Shown: positions 1 to 13,366 of the stretch, one piece after another
How positions within the stretch are numbered: position 1 is the stretch's first letter
How the letters are laid out: each line of letters starts with the position of its first letter
NCBI GenBank assembly: GCA_029168955.1
Contig: JAPDOI010000156.1
Coordinates: 352,501 to 416,500, forward strand
Direction: 5' to 3'
DNA length: 64,000 bases
Origin: Aplectana chamaeleonis
Lineage: Eukaryota; Nematoda; Chromadorea; Rhabditida; Cosmocercidae
Translations under genes and position numbers: made by a program
Notes under the pieces: model-generated
Told to the model about the DNA's origin: nothing
The model's database searches: none
The model's input: only the letters and a program-made list of their open reading frames with translations

Positions 1-2283
1 ATCTGATAGGGACAGAGGGTATCCTCGTTACTGCGGGCAAGGAGATACGGGACGTGGGTAATCAAACTCGGGTGATTGAACCGGCGATACCACACAGGAC
101 GGTGCAACGTAGTCGACGCGGGTTAGCTTATGCATCCTCGCGGAGCTGGTGCGGTTCTTACACGGAACCGCTGTGGTACTATCGAGCCAATGTCGCGGCG
201 TTGTCGAGGGTCAAGGTACTGCAACAGAATCATAGCGGCAGTGATTCTCGTGGGGCCGCTGCGGTACTACCGCGGAACTATCGCGGCACAGTTAAGGGTC
301 ACTTTACTTTCCCGGAACTGCTGCGGCAAACCTTCTCAGAGTTCGTCGCGTACCCGTTGACGTGCCTCACGGTGTGCTTACTGTTCCAACGGAATTAATT
401 GAAAGATAATGACGTGGACAAATCCATTTAAGACGCATGTTTTTGGACGGTCTTGTAAGCGTTTTCGAGAAACCGCTCCATGTTCGGAATCTCTACCCCC
501 AAGACCTTTCAAATTGCTTCTAAATTTTGCGCTAACAACTGAAATACAAACAATTGACTAGTTTTTCAAGCTTTGCACAAATACGACTCCTGAAAAACCG
601 CGCATATCTCGAACCACCTTTTGCCTAAGCAGTACGCCACCTCTTATTCCCAACTGATCACTCTACACTCCGTGCATCCAGTTAAGAGTCAAGCAGCGAA
701 TTTAATCAAAACGGATGTTCCCCACGCCTTGTACACCCTCTCCCACCCTTTCAACTCAGAACTCCAACTTTTAACTTGGTGCCATATTTTTCAACACAAT
801 TGTGAGCATAATAGAAGATGGTGAAGTGCATAAGCCCACAAACTGCCACTGAAGTCCAACATCCTTTACACGACGCTTCGGAAATTATCTGAAAGAATTT
901 GATCCATTCAGCGTATTCCCTGAACCATTTGTGCTCTCTCCTAAAAATGATCAAGGTTTTAAATCATGCCCCTTACGTTAATTGCTCAAGCCTCAGCGAG
1001 GAGGCGGTGGGGAATTCGGTGTTCTTCCAGACAAGAGGACCCACACGAGCATGACACTGCAATACTAGTAATTGCTTTGACGTGACCGCACGGTAGGTCA
1101 CATCAACTAGCTTGAAGTTTTGAAGTACGTATAGTCTGTTTCTCTACTTACGAGCCGGTCGCTGCAAGGCTTAGCAGGTTTTCCATGCGCGTCCGAATCT
1201 CGGCGTTTGTTATCTATTTCGCACTTTTTGCCGAGTTTTGTCGAAAAGTGAGAGAAAAAACGGCAAACAACAATCGACAAAAATCTTCCGAAAGCGGCCG
1301 GCAAACGGCAATCGGCAACCGGCAAACGGCAATTGCCGCACATCCCAGTATTGTTGAACCAGCTATGAATGAGCCTTAACAACCCTCCCCATGGAATTTT
1401 TGGGGTGTTTTCGAAAACTTTTCCGGATTTCGCTAAAAACATGTGTGCATGGATAATCTGGGGCGCTGAACACGAAACTGGGGTTCGCTTGTCAAAATTT
1501 TATGGTTTAGTGTAGGTTACGGTAAGGATGCAAAACCTACCTCAATAATTGGAAAATCGAGAAATGGACAACAAATTCGCATTCAGCACCACAAATAACC
1601 CCCACATCAAAACTTTGAGACAAATCTGAGACTTTGACCAAACTGCCGTATACCCACCGCAATCTACCGTAAGCGGTCAAAAGTCGATAAACTGACATCA
1701 GATTTTTGTTGAGCACTCCAAATATCCCCCAGGTTTGTGCCACATCTGTTGCCACATTCCGGAAATCGTCAAAAGTCGATTTTGCCGTCAAAATTTTCTG
1801 CCGGTGGGAAGCTTTGAACGAATTTAGTCGAAAACTTCGGAAAAACGACAAATAAACCCCACATTCGTGATCAGAAACAGTCAAATCTAGAATATTTTTT
1901 AAAATGCTTTCTGCACACCGTATTTGATATAATTGAACGGTGGACCGAAAATCCGTACATTTCATTTGGAATGGTTAGTATGTCCTATAATAGTTCCCTT
2001 GTGAGATGTCGAGGGACACTAGCAAGAAGCAACGGCTCCAGAAAAAGTTGGCATCATCCACTTGACGATGGCTTCGGCTCGATGTGAATTGCATTGAGTG
2101 TCCTATAGGTGGGTATTTCTCTCGAATGATCTTGATGAGACCTTAAAGGGCTAATAGATCTCTAGGGTCTCAGAAACTCGTGGCGTCCAACGGATGGCTG
2201 ACACGTCACCTTTGTGGCGTACCGGTCGCTGGGTGGTTTGACTTCAAGGGGCGGATTGACTGTCTTTTGCAATGACTTTGCTC
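1..2283. other. No gene recognised; two weak GC-rich repeat patches
   Basis: I see no convincing exon here. Positions about 100-310 hold a degenerate repeat of motifs like GCGGTACTACCGCGG, which gives an open frame by chance. Positions about 1255-1345 hold short degenerate repeats of CGGCAAACGGCAAT. Confidence 0.4.
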
Positions 2284-2430
2284 TTGTGCTTCTAACGGAA
2301 TTCTATCATTCGAAAGTTATTCGAATGATTTTTCGAAATTCGAAAGATTGGAAATGCGAAGAATTTGATTTCCGAGTATGGTTCGGAATTCGCATACTGC
2401 AAAAAATATTTTCGAGTAATATCAAATTTT
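2284..2430. repeat. Short TTCGAA-rich low-complexity tract
   Basis: The tract is built from ATTCGAA and TTCGAAAT words. It is the same type of sequence as the longer tracts at 34500-34562 with 37851-38000, 45269-46556, 56455-56790 and 58015-58240. Confidence 0.6.
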
Positions 2431-2578
2431 TGTATGCATAATTACGGACGTCCTAACCAGGCTGAGGTTTCGAAAGCTTGTTATGTTCAAGATCAAAGCA
2501 CACATAGTCGGCGCAGAATTGTTATAAAGCTCAGTGTATCTTTGGAGTTTACGTCTCCATATTTATGCCTGACAAAGG

Positions 2579-3016
2579 ACAATACCCACCCTCGAACTTC
2601 GCCAAAAGCGCGTTTTTTGCGCCCTTCTGGAATAACTCCGTGAAATTCGGTGTTTTGGAGGCAAGAAAGATATTGCTGGAATCGTCTCATCAAAATCTAC
2701 AAGATGGTGTCAAAATTTCATTGATATCTTAAACTATACATTAATTAAAGACATGTTGCTCTTTCCAAAACACGTTTTGACTCGTCAGGACGCTCGGCCG
2801 GCACTTTCATTTTTCGAGCAACACACCTGCAATTAAGGTAAGGTTTAAGATATCAATGAAATTTTGACACCATCTTGTAGATCTTGATGAGACGATTCTA
2901 GCAATACCTTTCTCACCCCCGCAAACCCAGATCTGACCGAGGTATTCCAAGGAGGATCAAAAAATTTGAAAACGTGTTTTTTTCGCTGATTTGCCAAGTT
3001 CGAGGATGGGTATTGT
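2579..3016. repeat. Foldback element with long inverted arms
   Basis: The arm at about 2579-2735 is repeated inverted at about 2845-3016. For example ACAATACCCACCCTCGAACT on the left pairs with AGTTCGAGGATGGGTATTGT on the right, and both arms contain a segment around ACACCATCTTGTAGAT. The arms are about 150-170 bp around a loop of about 110 bp. No coding frame is seen, so this is probably a non-autonomous element. Confidence 0.75.
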
Positions 3017-3756
3017 ACATTGAACCAACGAAAATTTCTGTTTTGACTGTAGGTATATGTAAGCCCACGTTCTCCTATGAGATTCTGAAAGCTAGCACCG
3101 ATGCAAGCTCTCTTAGCCAGTTCTACTAAAACCCAAACCAAGGGACGAATCTAACAGCAATCCTCATAAAAAGGTTCGGAGAATATGATTTAGGGTACAG
3201 TCCATCGCCCGGAAAGAGAATGTGGTGCTGTTGCGGTCAACACACTAATTATATTTCCTTTGTGTATGTGAAACTCCAGCTTATACAGTGAGTTCAGAAA
3301 TGATAGGCTCACCCTTGAAAATCAAGGTTTTCAAAACGCTTTACAGTTTGGCGATCCATACTGTTTACCATTGAATTCAACACTGCAAAAAACCTGTGCT
3401 TATTCAATCTTTTGAATACTCCACGATTTTGAACAATTTAAAGGTAATATTTCGGTTTTTTCACCGTTCAGAAATGATAGGCTCACCCTGCGAAAACAAA
3501 TATTTATTGAGCAAAACGTGGACAAACAATAGAATCTAGTATGATATAGGTCCACCACCATTAGCAATGACCTCGAAATTTCTCTTATGCACAGAAAGGA
3601 TCAAATTTGATGTGACATTCCTATCAAGGTCGATCCAGCCTTCGAGAACAGCAGCTTTAAGCTCATCTACAGTGCCGTACTGCTTGTTGTCCGCATAAAC
3701 ATGGCGCACAATTTTGCCCCAGAGTTCGACTTTCCATAAATCTCGGCATAATAGTA

Positions 3757-4318
3757 TATTGTATCGGTATTCTTGAGCAGTAGACCGTGATTATACACTT
3801 TTACTCGGCTTACGTTTCGGCAATCACGCTTTCGCCAGAGCCTGGAAGCCAAAGATACATAAGGAAACTAGCCGTCCAAGCACTATTTCAGAACGATAGG
3901 ACTATTTTAATAGAAAACTGACAAAAGCGACATCGTATGGCAACATGAAAAGCTAATCTTTGGTATGCAGACTGAAGCCTGCCAGACACCCACAGATGGT
4001 CTTAGATTGCGGGTGAATGAGTGGGACCATATTGGACCACCCACCTCCGATATGGTCCCACTCATTCACCCGCCATCTAAGACCATCTGAGGGTGTCTGG
4101 CAGTCTTCAGTCTGCATACTAAAGGTTAGCTTTTCATATTGCCATACGATGTCGCTTTTGTCAGTTTTCTATAAAAATAGTCCTATCGTTCTGAAATAGT
4201 GCTTGGACGGCTAGTTTCCTTATGGCTTCCAGGCTCTGACGAAGGCGTGATTGCCGAAACGTAAGCCGAATAAAGCTGTATAATCTCGGTCTACTGCTCA
4301 AGAATACCGATACGATAT
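3757..4318. mobile_element. Foldback element inside the Tc1-like transposase
   Basis: Long inverted arms of about 240 bp: the left end reads TATCGGTATTCTTGAGCAGT and the right end is its reverse complement. The centre holds a second inverted segment around ATGAGTGGGACCATAT. It interrupts the transposase just after the SPDCNPIE motif. No coding capacity is seen. Confidence 0.8.
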
Positions 4319-4994
4319 GCCTCAGATAATCTCTATGGGGTTGCAATCAGGACTGCACGCAAGCCATTCCATTACATGAATTCGCTGCTGCTCCAACCAG
4401 GATTTTGTAGACTTCGACACGTGTACTGCAGCCTTATACTGTTGAAAAGTGAAGCGCTGACGTCGTACTCCATAAGAGAACATCAGTAGTTGTCTCCTCA
4501 GCGTTTCCTCGTATTCCTACGAGTTCATCCGACAGGAGGTGAAAGCCATCTCCAAAACACCTTCGCTGCAGAATGCTCCCCAACACACCAGCGAGCCGCC
4601 ATCAAAATTTTTCCTGCTTAAAGGCAGTGGTCACGATGAAAAACGGTATCGAAAAAACTACAAAAATCTGCTTAGATCAAAAACAGCTGAAAAACTATGA
4701 AGGTAGCGCGGTGAAAAACGGTCTACAAATGGAGTTTCTAGGGCCCAAAGAAGCTAGTTCGTGCACACGTGCACAGCGATGACGAATTAGATCGCAGTCT
4801 CATGCCGAGCAGTCAAAAATCATCGACATTCAGAGGACGAAATAAATGCAAATTTAACGAATAAAAACAGTTGAATAATGAAAGCATCACTTCAGTCAAT
4901 GTTTTTGACTAGATGTGTACATAAATTCGAAGGTTCATTGATTGACATTCAATTTCAAGCTAGCTGATGTTCTTGATATACTCTGAGAATTTTC

Positions 4995-5165
4995 GCCGCG
5001 ACTCCCCCGCGACTGCCCCGCGACTCCTCCGGCTCGGTGCCTGCCGGCGCCGAGCCGGAGGAGTCGCGGGGCAGTCGCGGAGGAGACGCGGGTAAGACGC
5101 GGGCAGTCGCGGAGGAGATACGGGGGAGATGCGGGCAGAACGCGGGGGAGTTGCGGGGGAGACGC
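4995..5165. repeat. GC-rich minisatellite at left end of the 3.9-kb element
   Basis: Units of about 9-11 bp such as GGCAGTCGCGGAGGA repeat here, with a local hairpin around CTCCGGCTCGG at 5026-5063. The matching inverted array is at 8695-8860. Confidence 0.75.
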
Positions 5166-5255
5166 GGAGATGATGCAGGGTTGTCGCTGGAAGTCTAGGG
5201 CTTAGCAAGCAGCTCTCATCTAGACCTTTTGTTGGTAGTGTAGAGTTCGCGCAAT

Positions 5256-5382
5256 CATTTTAGTCTGACGAATGGACGGGGCTGCGACGGTAGATCACCC
5301 CGCGCAAATCGAAACCCCATTCTCCAGTGAGGCCGCCAACCCCGCATGGCCAGCCGCCTGGTCCATGCGTCAGACTAAAATG
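5256..5382. repeat. Short palindrome-ended repeat, copy 1
   Basis: Bounded by ATTTTAGTCTGACG and its reverse complement CGTCAGACTAAAAT, with a GC-rich interior (GGACGGGGCTGCGACGGTAG). Similar copies lie at 6703-6828 (inverted) and 41322-41446. Flanking similarity (GTAGAGT...GCGCAATC) shows the repeat unit extends somewhat beyond these ends. Confidence 0.65.
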
Positions 5383-5699
5383 AAAACGGAAACCATAGTT
5401 GTCGCACATTTTCTCGCAATCGACCCATCACGCCAGCGTTCGCTGCGTTTGTGGTAGGTGGTCATCTGCGAGAAACTGAGCGGCAAATCTACTCCCAACA
5501 AGAGGTCTAAATGAGAGCCGCTTCTCAAATCCTGGACTCCTTCGCAACTAACCCACGACTTCTCCCCCACTGGGTCCGCAGGCATCGAGCAGCACAGTAT
5601 CGTGGTAGGACCGCGGTAAAGTTGTGGCTCACGACTCGTTCGACCACAGGGAGAACACTGAGGCAATGCACACGATAAATGTGTTCTAGTTTTCGGTGT

Positions 5700-6697
5700 T
5701 TTTGTGTAGGCCGGTTGGTTTTCGCCTGACGCGGTCATTCCTCATCTTTACCGAAACGTACCGTCCTGGCGATCTGGCGGTCTCCTTAAAATATGCGCGA
5801 ACAAACGAAGACGACCTTCCGTTGCCGCTTGAGATGGCTTTGGGAGATGTTGGCACCTCTCTCGTGTCAAGTGTTGATGTAAGGCGTCGATTTCGTTGCA
5901 GAGGTCTTCGTTGTGGCACTTCTGCGGCCAGAAATATCCAAGCAAACGTCTAAACAGCTTCCTTTCCGTGCAGTCCAACCATTCCATCTGCTTCTTCGAT
6001 ACTGCCCACGTCTCCGATCCATAAATCATGATAGGGCGAATAGCGGATAAGTGGACGCGCAACTTAACCAAAACCTTGTACATGTACACGCAGTGGAGAA
6101 CTTCCCTGTCGTTCTTGGGGTCCATGACGGATGAGTTCTTGTGAAGAGGTACGATGATCGCATGTCTCCACGAGTCGGGTATCCTTTCGCTCATCCATAT
6201 GGCACGGTTGGTGTTAGTCATTTCACGGATCCCAGACGGAGGAAGAGCTTTCAGCATTTCAGCCGTGATGTTGTCATCTCCACCTGCTTTTCCATTCTTC
6301 ATTTTCCGGACAGAATTCAAAACCTCAGCCTCAGTCGGCGGTTCCTCACTGACATAATAATGTGCTCTCTGAAAATGCTCAGGTACTGATGAAGCTGGAC
6401 GATTCAGTAGTGAACTGAAGTTATCCTTCTATATTGGCAGCGTCTCATCATTAACTGCGACTCCGTTTGCAGTATTCAGTGTAGGCGAACATCTCGTCAT
6501 CTTGCCGCTGTATTGTCGCTACGACGAGTAGGCTTTTTTCGAATTCTTCTCCTCCCAAGCCTTCTCGAACTCCACAGCTCTACACGTCCACTCTCGTTCG
6601 CGATCGCACTGAAGCTGTGGACGCAACCTCCTCCTCAGACGCTTTTCCTCCACAAAGTTTCCTGTCGTTCGGAGAGCACTCACCTTGTTGTATGGTT
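5700..6697 (-). pseudogene. RTE retrotransposon fragment with internal deletion
   Basis: The 3' end at about 5705 matches the end of the complete RTE copy (TTTCGCCTGACGCGGTCATT). The minus-strand frame from 6320 down reads the segment RKMKNGKAGGDDNITAEML, as in the copy at 34563-37838, but then jumps from PKNDREVLHCVYMYKVLVK straight to LRVHLSAIRPIMIYGSETW. About 800 bp encoding the reverse transcriptase catalytic core (including YADD) is missing. Sequence upstream to about 6697 still matches the linker between endonuclease and reverse transcriptase. It is a dead copy inside the 3.9-kb element. Confidence 0.8.
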
Positions 6698-6702
6698 TCT
6701 AA

Positions 6703-6828
6703 GATTAAGTCTGACGCATGGACCAGGCCGCTGGACGTGCGGAGTTGGCGGCCTCACTGGAGAATGGGTTTTCGATTCGCGCGGAGTGATCTACCGTCGC
6801 AGCCCCGTCCATTCATCAGACTAAAATT
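6703..6828. repeat. Short palindrome-ended repeat, copy 2 (inverted)
   Basis: Reverse-complement copy of 5256-5382, starting near TTAAGTCTGACGCATGGACC and ending near TCAGACTAAAATTC. Confidence 0.6.
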
Positions 6829-7121
6829 CTTGCGTGAACTCTCAGTAGTTGATGTTTCCGCTAAGACGTAAGCGTACTACTTTTCAGGGTGTACATCCGG
6901 GATTACCTGTGTAGAAGCGTCCTGGCAGCACTCGAAAAAAGAATCCGCGTCGCAAAGTTTTTTCTTTGCCCGTATCTTTGCCGATCGCTGAGCGATTAGG
7001 AGCGTCTCATTCCAATCGATGACAATGGCTCTACTCACCCTCTATGTGGGATGATATGAAGGCACAGATCATTGCGGCGATCTAGTCGCTGTGCGGAGTG
7101 TGCGAGAGATTCTGATTCGAT

Positions 7122-7238
<117 letters not shown>

Positions 7239-7331
7239 CTCTGGAAATTTGAGTCGAGAGCTAATTGCGGTCCCGCTAATTTATTTTATCCTGAGGTTGC
7301 GCACCCCACTCAAATTGGTTTACACGAAGGG

Positions 7332-7656
7332 TTAAAAGCACAGAACACCCTAATAACTATTTTTCAAATTTTAGGCGTATCTTGGAATGAATCACACGCT
7401 AATCACGATGGTATCCCTGAAATCGCACAATGTCCTTAAAATTCAAACATCCATCGAGCGGTTATCGAGTTCAAATTCAAGAAGGTGGTGTGGTCGTGGT
7501 GGTGAGCGAAGGGGTTCGGGCCAGTCGTGGTCCATCATATCTCGCTTGTTTGGAGGAATTGAGATCTCGCGATTGACACGTGTTATACAGGAGAGGTCTA
7601 CTACACAATCAAATAAAAAACACAAAATTCATGGCTGAGGGTCTTCTGTGCTTTAA
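7332..7656. mobile_element. TTAA-flanked AGGCACAG-type element, copy 1
   Basis: Starts TTAAAAGCACAGAACACC and ends CTGTGCTTTAA. It shares the internal text CACACGCTAATCAC and CTCGCTTGTTTGGAGGA with copies at 11754-12243, 28739-29226, 48290-48726 and 55070-55561. At 325 bp it is shorter than the copies of about 490 bp. No coding capacity. Confidence 0.7.
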
Positions 7657-8694
7657 AAGTCACAACCTCGATGGGAGGGCGGCGCAGCGATTCCAAATGT
7701 GGGGGAGGGGCATCTCACGGACCGAGCACACCGCTACCCTTTACCCTGGTTCGGTAAGCCAGACATATTTAAGCTCTTGACCCAAGAAGGTTCAACAAAA
7801 GAACCTAACAGAAAGCATGTACATCAATATATGAGAAGTACGGTTATTTTTGATGATAGAGAACGCAATCGAATTCCTAATATGTATGTGCCACATCTTT
7901 AATCAAGAAAGGCTCTAACGGGCTGTCTCCAAGGCAAGTCATTGGCTGAGTAGGCGGCAACGCTGCACAGAAACAATAGTTTGTAGAGGTTTTGCGCTGA
8001 TATGTTTATTGTCAGATTTCTCAGCTATGAGCCTGGAATTCAAAAAGAACGTTACATTGTATTACGTTTCCAGTCTTCTTGCGATTTTTAGATCCAAGTT
8101 GCGTGAAACATTGTAAAAAACCGTAGGAGGCAATTGCGTATAAATGTTGGTAAATACAAAAATTGTACGAAATTCCAATTTATTGCTGGAAAATTTCAAT
8201 TACAGAAATCGTTAAGAAAAATTTATTCATTTCGGGACGGAAAAAGTTTCGACATTTTTTGAAAAAAGTTGGTGATCATGATGTATGGACACAGCTCTTT
8301 AGATGTACACAAAAACGGTCTGCTAGACCTAGACTTATGGTAATGACGATAAACAGAGGAATGAATGAAATATATCAGGGAAAACACTCAGAACTTCAAG
8401 TATTATGTGCATAAGTAAGCTTAGCTCGGAGGTTACTCAGCTAAAATGTACGTGGGCGCAGTCCATCATACTGGTTCTGATGATTTGATGGCGTGAATGG
8501 AGGGCTAGGAGTTCATTAACAGCTGATGGCCTCAAAATGGTGGGACGAATCAATCAAATTGTTATAAATCAGCTGGATTCAAAGAGAATATTGCAACAGG
8601 AGAGAAAGCATTACAGCGACCGCTCGCTGGGCTTTAAAGAGGAAATTGATAGAAGTGAACGCCAGGAGTTTAATCGATACGACGACATAGCCGT

Positions 8695-8860
8695 AAAGTC
8701 GCGGGGGAGTCGCGGTAGAGTCGCGGAAGCTTCATCCAATAAGAGGTCGCGGGGAAGTCTCGGCAGAGCCGCGGCAGAGTCGCGGAAGAGTCGAGGGTCG
8801 CGGGGCAGTCGCGGGGCAGTCCAGGATCGCGGTAGAGTCCCGGGGCAGTCGCGGAGGAGT
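8695..8860. repeat. GC-rich minisatellite at right end of the 3.9-kb element
   Basis: Repeats of GAGTCGCGG and GCAGTCGCGGGG, inverted relative to 4995-5165. Confidence 0.75.
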
Positions 8861-9935
8861 CGCGGCAATATTTCTCAGAGTAAGAGGTCATCGATGCCGA
8901 TGATGTGGAGAGGGCTCGTCCACCATCAAAAGACAGGAAAGTTAAGGTTTCAAATTCGGCCCAAAACAGTGGTTTTTTCGCGATTTTCTCTTATAGGTCC
9001 TACTACTCGAGACCCAGGAAAGGATTTGGAGAGAAAAAGACGACAAGCATATTTGATCGCGACCACTGCCTTTAAGATCAACGGATCCTTGCGGAGATTC
9101 CTCCAGTAGTACCGAGATCCATCAGGACCATCAAGGTTAAGTTTTTTCTCGTTGGAGAAAATAACCTGAACAATTTTAAGCTCATTTTCAAGTTTTCTTG
9201 GTTTAGGAGAGATTGCCTTACCTTTGCACAGTCGGTTGCCATGTTCTTTCTTGCGAATTCCAGTCGAGCTTCTTTATTGTTGGCGGACATTAACGGGCCT
9301 CCTTCATAATTTGGCGGACGATGTTTTCATTGCCGTTCAAGGTGTTCCACACAGTTGTTTTCGGAACATCGAGCGATAATTCAGACCTGACTTGATTCAG
9401 CGATAGCGTGTTGTTGGAAAATAGGCGACTGATCCTTCGGTCATCCTGACTGGTGACCTTCTTAGGGCGTCCGGTAGACTTCGCCTTTCCATAAGATGCC
9501 GGATCTCTGAGAAACTGCCTAACATAGTGTTGCGAACGTCCGATTTAGCCCGCTATTCTTCGCTGCCTCGGTCCAATAGAGGCGAGGGCACGAATCTGGG
9601 ATTGTTCAGAAGTAGTAAGAGCAGTACCACGTCCCATACTAGCAACAACTATGTACGATGAACCCCACGTCAATGATATGTAATGGACTTGAAACGAGAA
9701 ATTTTTCGAAGTAAGAAATTTGAATTTTACAGGGTGAGCCTATCATTTCTGATTGGTGAAAAATCCGAAATTTTATCTTAAAATTGTTCAAAATTGTGGT
9801 GTATTCATAAGATTGAGTATGCACAATTTTTTGCACTGCTGAATTCAATAGTGAACAGTATGGATCGCCAAACCGTGAAGCGTTTTGAAAACCTCGGTTT
9901 TCAAGGGTGAGCCTATCATTTCTGAACGCACTGTA

Positions 9936-11753
9936 CATATATCCGCTTTATAAGGAATTTTTGGTGTTTAACACCTTCTTCAGCCTATAATTATGACAAC
10001 TATAACATGCGTTCAACGAGAAATGACCCAACAAGTAAGGTATAACTAACCCGCTGTGGTATTTATAGAGGAAGTCTGTAAAGCTGTTACTTGGACACAC
10101 CTACAGTAGTTCTCAAGTACTAAGTATACTATAGATTACTGGATTTGTCACAAAATCGTCCGATCAGCTAACGTTATATGTTGATGTTTCGTTGTTCATA
10201 GACTTTTTTCTCGGTTTTCCTCGTTTCAATTATATTGTGAGTGTCTCGAGTAGGAAATTGTTTTTCTGCGTAAGGCGAATTTGCAGTTTCCAAGAGCCAC
10301 AGAATTTTTCGAAAAATCATGCTTGGAAATAGTAAAAAGTTGTTGAAACGATTTCTATTTTCCGTGAAATTAATACTGGAATGGTTTTGAGTCACACAAG
10401 ATACCGCTTTCAAGTTTTGAAAGTAAATTCTGAAACGTGTATCGTGGACAGTTTTTGTATTTTTGGCCAGCGAGGGGGAGGGACTGTGCGTAACCCCATC
10501 GATGCCTCACAAAACAACCTTCTTGACCCTGGTTTGGATTTTATCTGATGAACACTAAGAACTATTTTATAGAGCGTGCAGGTTTAGAAACGATTTTTAT
10601 GTATGTTTCATATCTACATTCATGTATGGTCTATTCAGCCTTCATAGTGTTTTTTCAAGTTTTCACGAAAAACGACTAATAAATCGCATAATAATCTGCA
10701 CGCACTGCCCTGTCTCGAGCGCTATGTATACGCTTTAAATATGGTGACAAGGTTTCAAATCTCATCCCGTCGAAATATGTGCGTGCCTAATCGGCTTCTG
10801 TGGCCTTTTTTTCTATGAACCTCTATCTTAGTGCATAAAAAATTTCGTAGCCTTAAATCGTTTCTGAAATAAATGGTGGGCAAACGCCTGAGAGGTCCTC
10901 AAATTGTAAGAAATAAGTCAACTCGTAGTCATTTTCAATGAGCTTTTCTAATACCCGTATGCGGGCCTAGAGAACTGCTCTAACTGAGTTATTTTGAAAC
11001 AGAAGGTGTTTGGTTGAAAACGTCTTTTAGCTGAAGTCTTGAAACCCTCTACCAAAAGAACGGGAGGGCAAGTTGCTGAATTTCATATATGGGCTCTGTC
11101 AACTTCAGCGCACCCACATTTTTGTTATTCTTTGCATTCCCTGAAGACATACACGCGGCTTACTTTGTGGTCATGTGCGGAAGAAAATTCTTCATCGAGA
11201 TTTCTACTTTTCATTGATTCCGAAGAAAAGAGATAACCGTTCGATTTTATCGATTTTTGAGAAACATTTGTAATATGTGCACAGATCGATAGAAAACTTC
11301 AGACGCATTAATGCTCCAAGTTTGACGCCTATACGTCGTCAGGTAAACGAAGAAAGTTACACGAATTCAGCTATCTTGAACACCGACTAGGGCGAAAAAT
11401 GGATTTCGGCAATTCGTCTTCGCGCTTTTTTTTTCAATAAAGAGTCCAAGGACTTCAGCTATGACAAATTTTCAAGCAGACATCCCTTGCTCCGAAATGA
11501 CCACATTGGGTCAGTTCTTCACGGTCACATGGGGGAACGAGAAGCAATTACCGAAGCCGATTCAATGACGAGTTCTACTGTGAAAAATCGCAGACCATTC
11601 AGACTTCCGCTAACCATTTGTTTCAAAAACCATTTTGCGCTCCAAAACTTTGTGCAGTACGAAAGAGAGGTCTGATGAAAAGATCAGACCTATCAGGAGG
11701 ATTAGCGACGAGCATATGTAGGCTTGGCAACGTTAGAAATTTTGTCACCATAT
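9936..11753. other. No gene or repeat recognised
   Basis: AT-rich sequence with only short open frames. I see no exon with matching splice sites and no clear inverted or tandem repeat. Confidence 0.4.
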
Positions 11754-12243
11754 TTAAAGGCACAGTAAACCCTCAGATATGAATCTTGAGATTTCATGTT
11801 TTGTGTAGAAGACCCCTTCTGTATAACACATGCCAAATGCGAGATCTCAATTCCTCCAAACAAGCGAGGTATAAGCGACCACCACAGACCCGACCCCCTT
11901 CGCTCACCACCACGGGCTCGACCCCCTAACAAATTTCCGAACTCGATAGCGGCTCGATGGATGAATGAATTCCAACAAGTCGTTGTTCTTCAATCAACTG
12001 CCGGGCTATCTGCTAATCCTGGCTCGCTCTCGCGCAACGATTGCAAATGGAGAGAAATACCGGCCTGGGACAACTCGTCCAACAATTTTTCACCCTCAAA
12101 ATCTAGGCAACTTTGAAGAGCCATAACTCTGTTCAAAGGGGGTCTCGGGCGATTTCAGAGATACCTTTGTGATCAGCGTGTGACTCTATCAAAGATAAGC
12201 ACGAAATCTGATAATTAATTTCTTGGGTGTCCTGTGCCTTTAA
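11754..12243. mobile_element. TTAA-flanked AGGCACAG-type element, copy 2 (inverted)
   Basis: Begins TTAAAGGCACAG and ends CTGTGCCTTTAA, with TTAA at both ends. Internal text is the reverse complement of the 28739-29226 and 55070-55561 copies. Length 490 bp. Confidence 0.8.
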
Positions 12244-12721
12244 AGCGCATCCTGTAGTACATAGTAGGTGAATAAAGTGTAAGTGAATAAAGTGGTGTTA
12301 TTGCTTCTCCCTTCCTTTGTTTGAATTTTTTTCATTCATATCTTTTTCGTTAGTGGTCACAGTATATGGCAGCCAACACGAAAAATCAAATAATCAAGAG
12401 AAATGTTCGAAAGTTAGAAAAATTATTTTAGAGATTTGAAAAATTTGCTTTTTGAGTGTAAGCTCGGGAGTTTAGGCCGTTTTGATCAAGTACACTTGAC
12501 ACGTTTTCGGGATATTTAGATGATAAACGAATCCATGAGTCTACGGCCATTTTCTCACATTTGGCGATTGTGTATTCTCCACTTGCCCCAGTCTTTTGTA
12601 TGACTACCGTGGAAGTGGTGCGCTGATTGAAACTGAATCACAAATTTTGAGAGTGGTATGTACTTTACAGAAAACAGTCGTTACGCGTGTATGTTTGGTT
12701 TCCATGGTGACTTACTTACTT
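12244..12721. other. No gene or repeat recognised
   Basis: AT-rich spacer between a TTAA element and an RTE fragment. Nothing recognisable. Confidence 0.4.
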
Positions 12722-13365
12722 TGACTTAATCGGTTGGCTTTCGCCTGACGCGGTCATTCCGCATCTTCACCGAGGTGTGCCGTCCTAGTAGTCAGCCGTG
12801 TCCATTTTTCACGGTCGTCAGCCACAATTTGAACTTATTCCATCCAGCTCTCACTATTCCATTTCCTGCGAAACAAAACATCGCGCCTGAACTCTCTTTC
12901 GATGCCGAGTGACTTAAAATCCTCTTTAACCACAGCCGTCCAGAACTTTCGCCTACGTCCAGCTGGCCGTTTCCAGACAGGATTTGGAAGTATTCTTAAA
13001 GCGTGTTGTATAAGACGATCCGGCGTTCTTCTTAGTATATGCCCGAGCAGTCGAAGTCGACTTTCCATTGCTGCTCGAGATGGCGTTGGGAGATTCTAGT
13101 ATCTCCCTCGTGTCAAGCGTTGATGTACTGCGTCGATATCCTTGTAAAGATCTTTGTTATGGCATACACGTGGCCAGAAATATCCAAGAAATACGCCTAA
13201 AAATCTTCCTCTCCGTGCAATCCAACCTTTCCGTTTGCGTCTCCGGTGCTGCGCACGTCTCCGATCCGTACATCATGATGGGGCGAATAGCGGATAGGTA
13301 GACGCGCAACTTGACTTCCTTCGCAATGGGAGTAGACCACAAACACTTGGTTAGAGAATTTTCGG
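12722..13365 (-). pseudogene. RTE retrotransposon 3' fragment
   Basis: Minus-strand remnant of the RTE family seen intact at 34563-37838. It begins at its 3' end with TTGACTTAATCGGTTGGCTT. Two frames read SLTKCLWST..KEVKLRVYL and ESRLRLLGHILRRTPDRL, matching the C-terminal part of the reverse transcriptase protein, with a frameshift between them. It is 5'-truncated at about 13365, where the minisatellite begins, as is usual for target-primed insertions. Confidence 0.85.
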
Positions 13366-13366
13366 G

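Noticed and set aside
54..398. 114-codon frame at the left edge
   Set aside because: It is composed of degenerate GCGGTACTACCGCGG repeats, with a second frame open over the same stretch.
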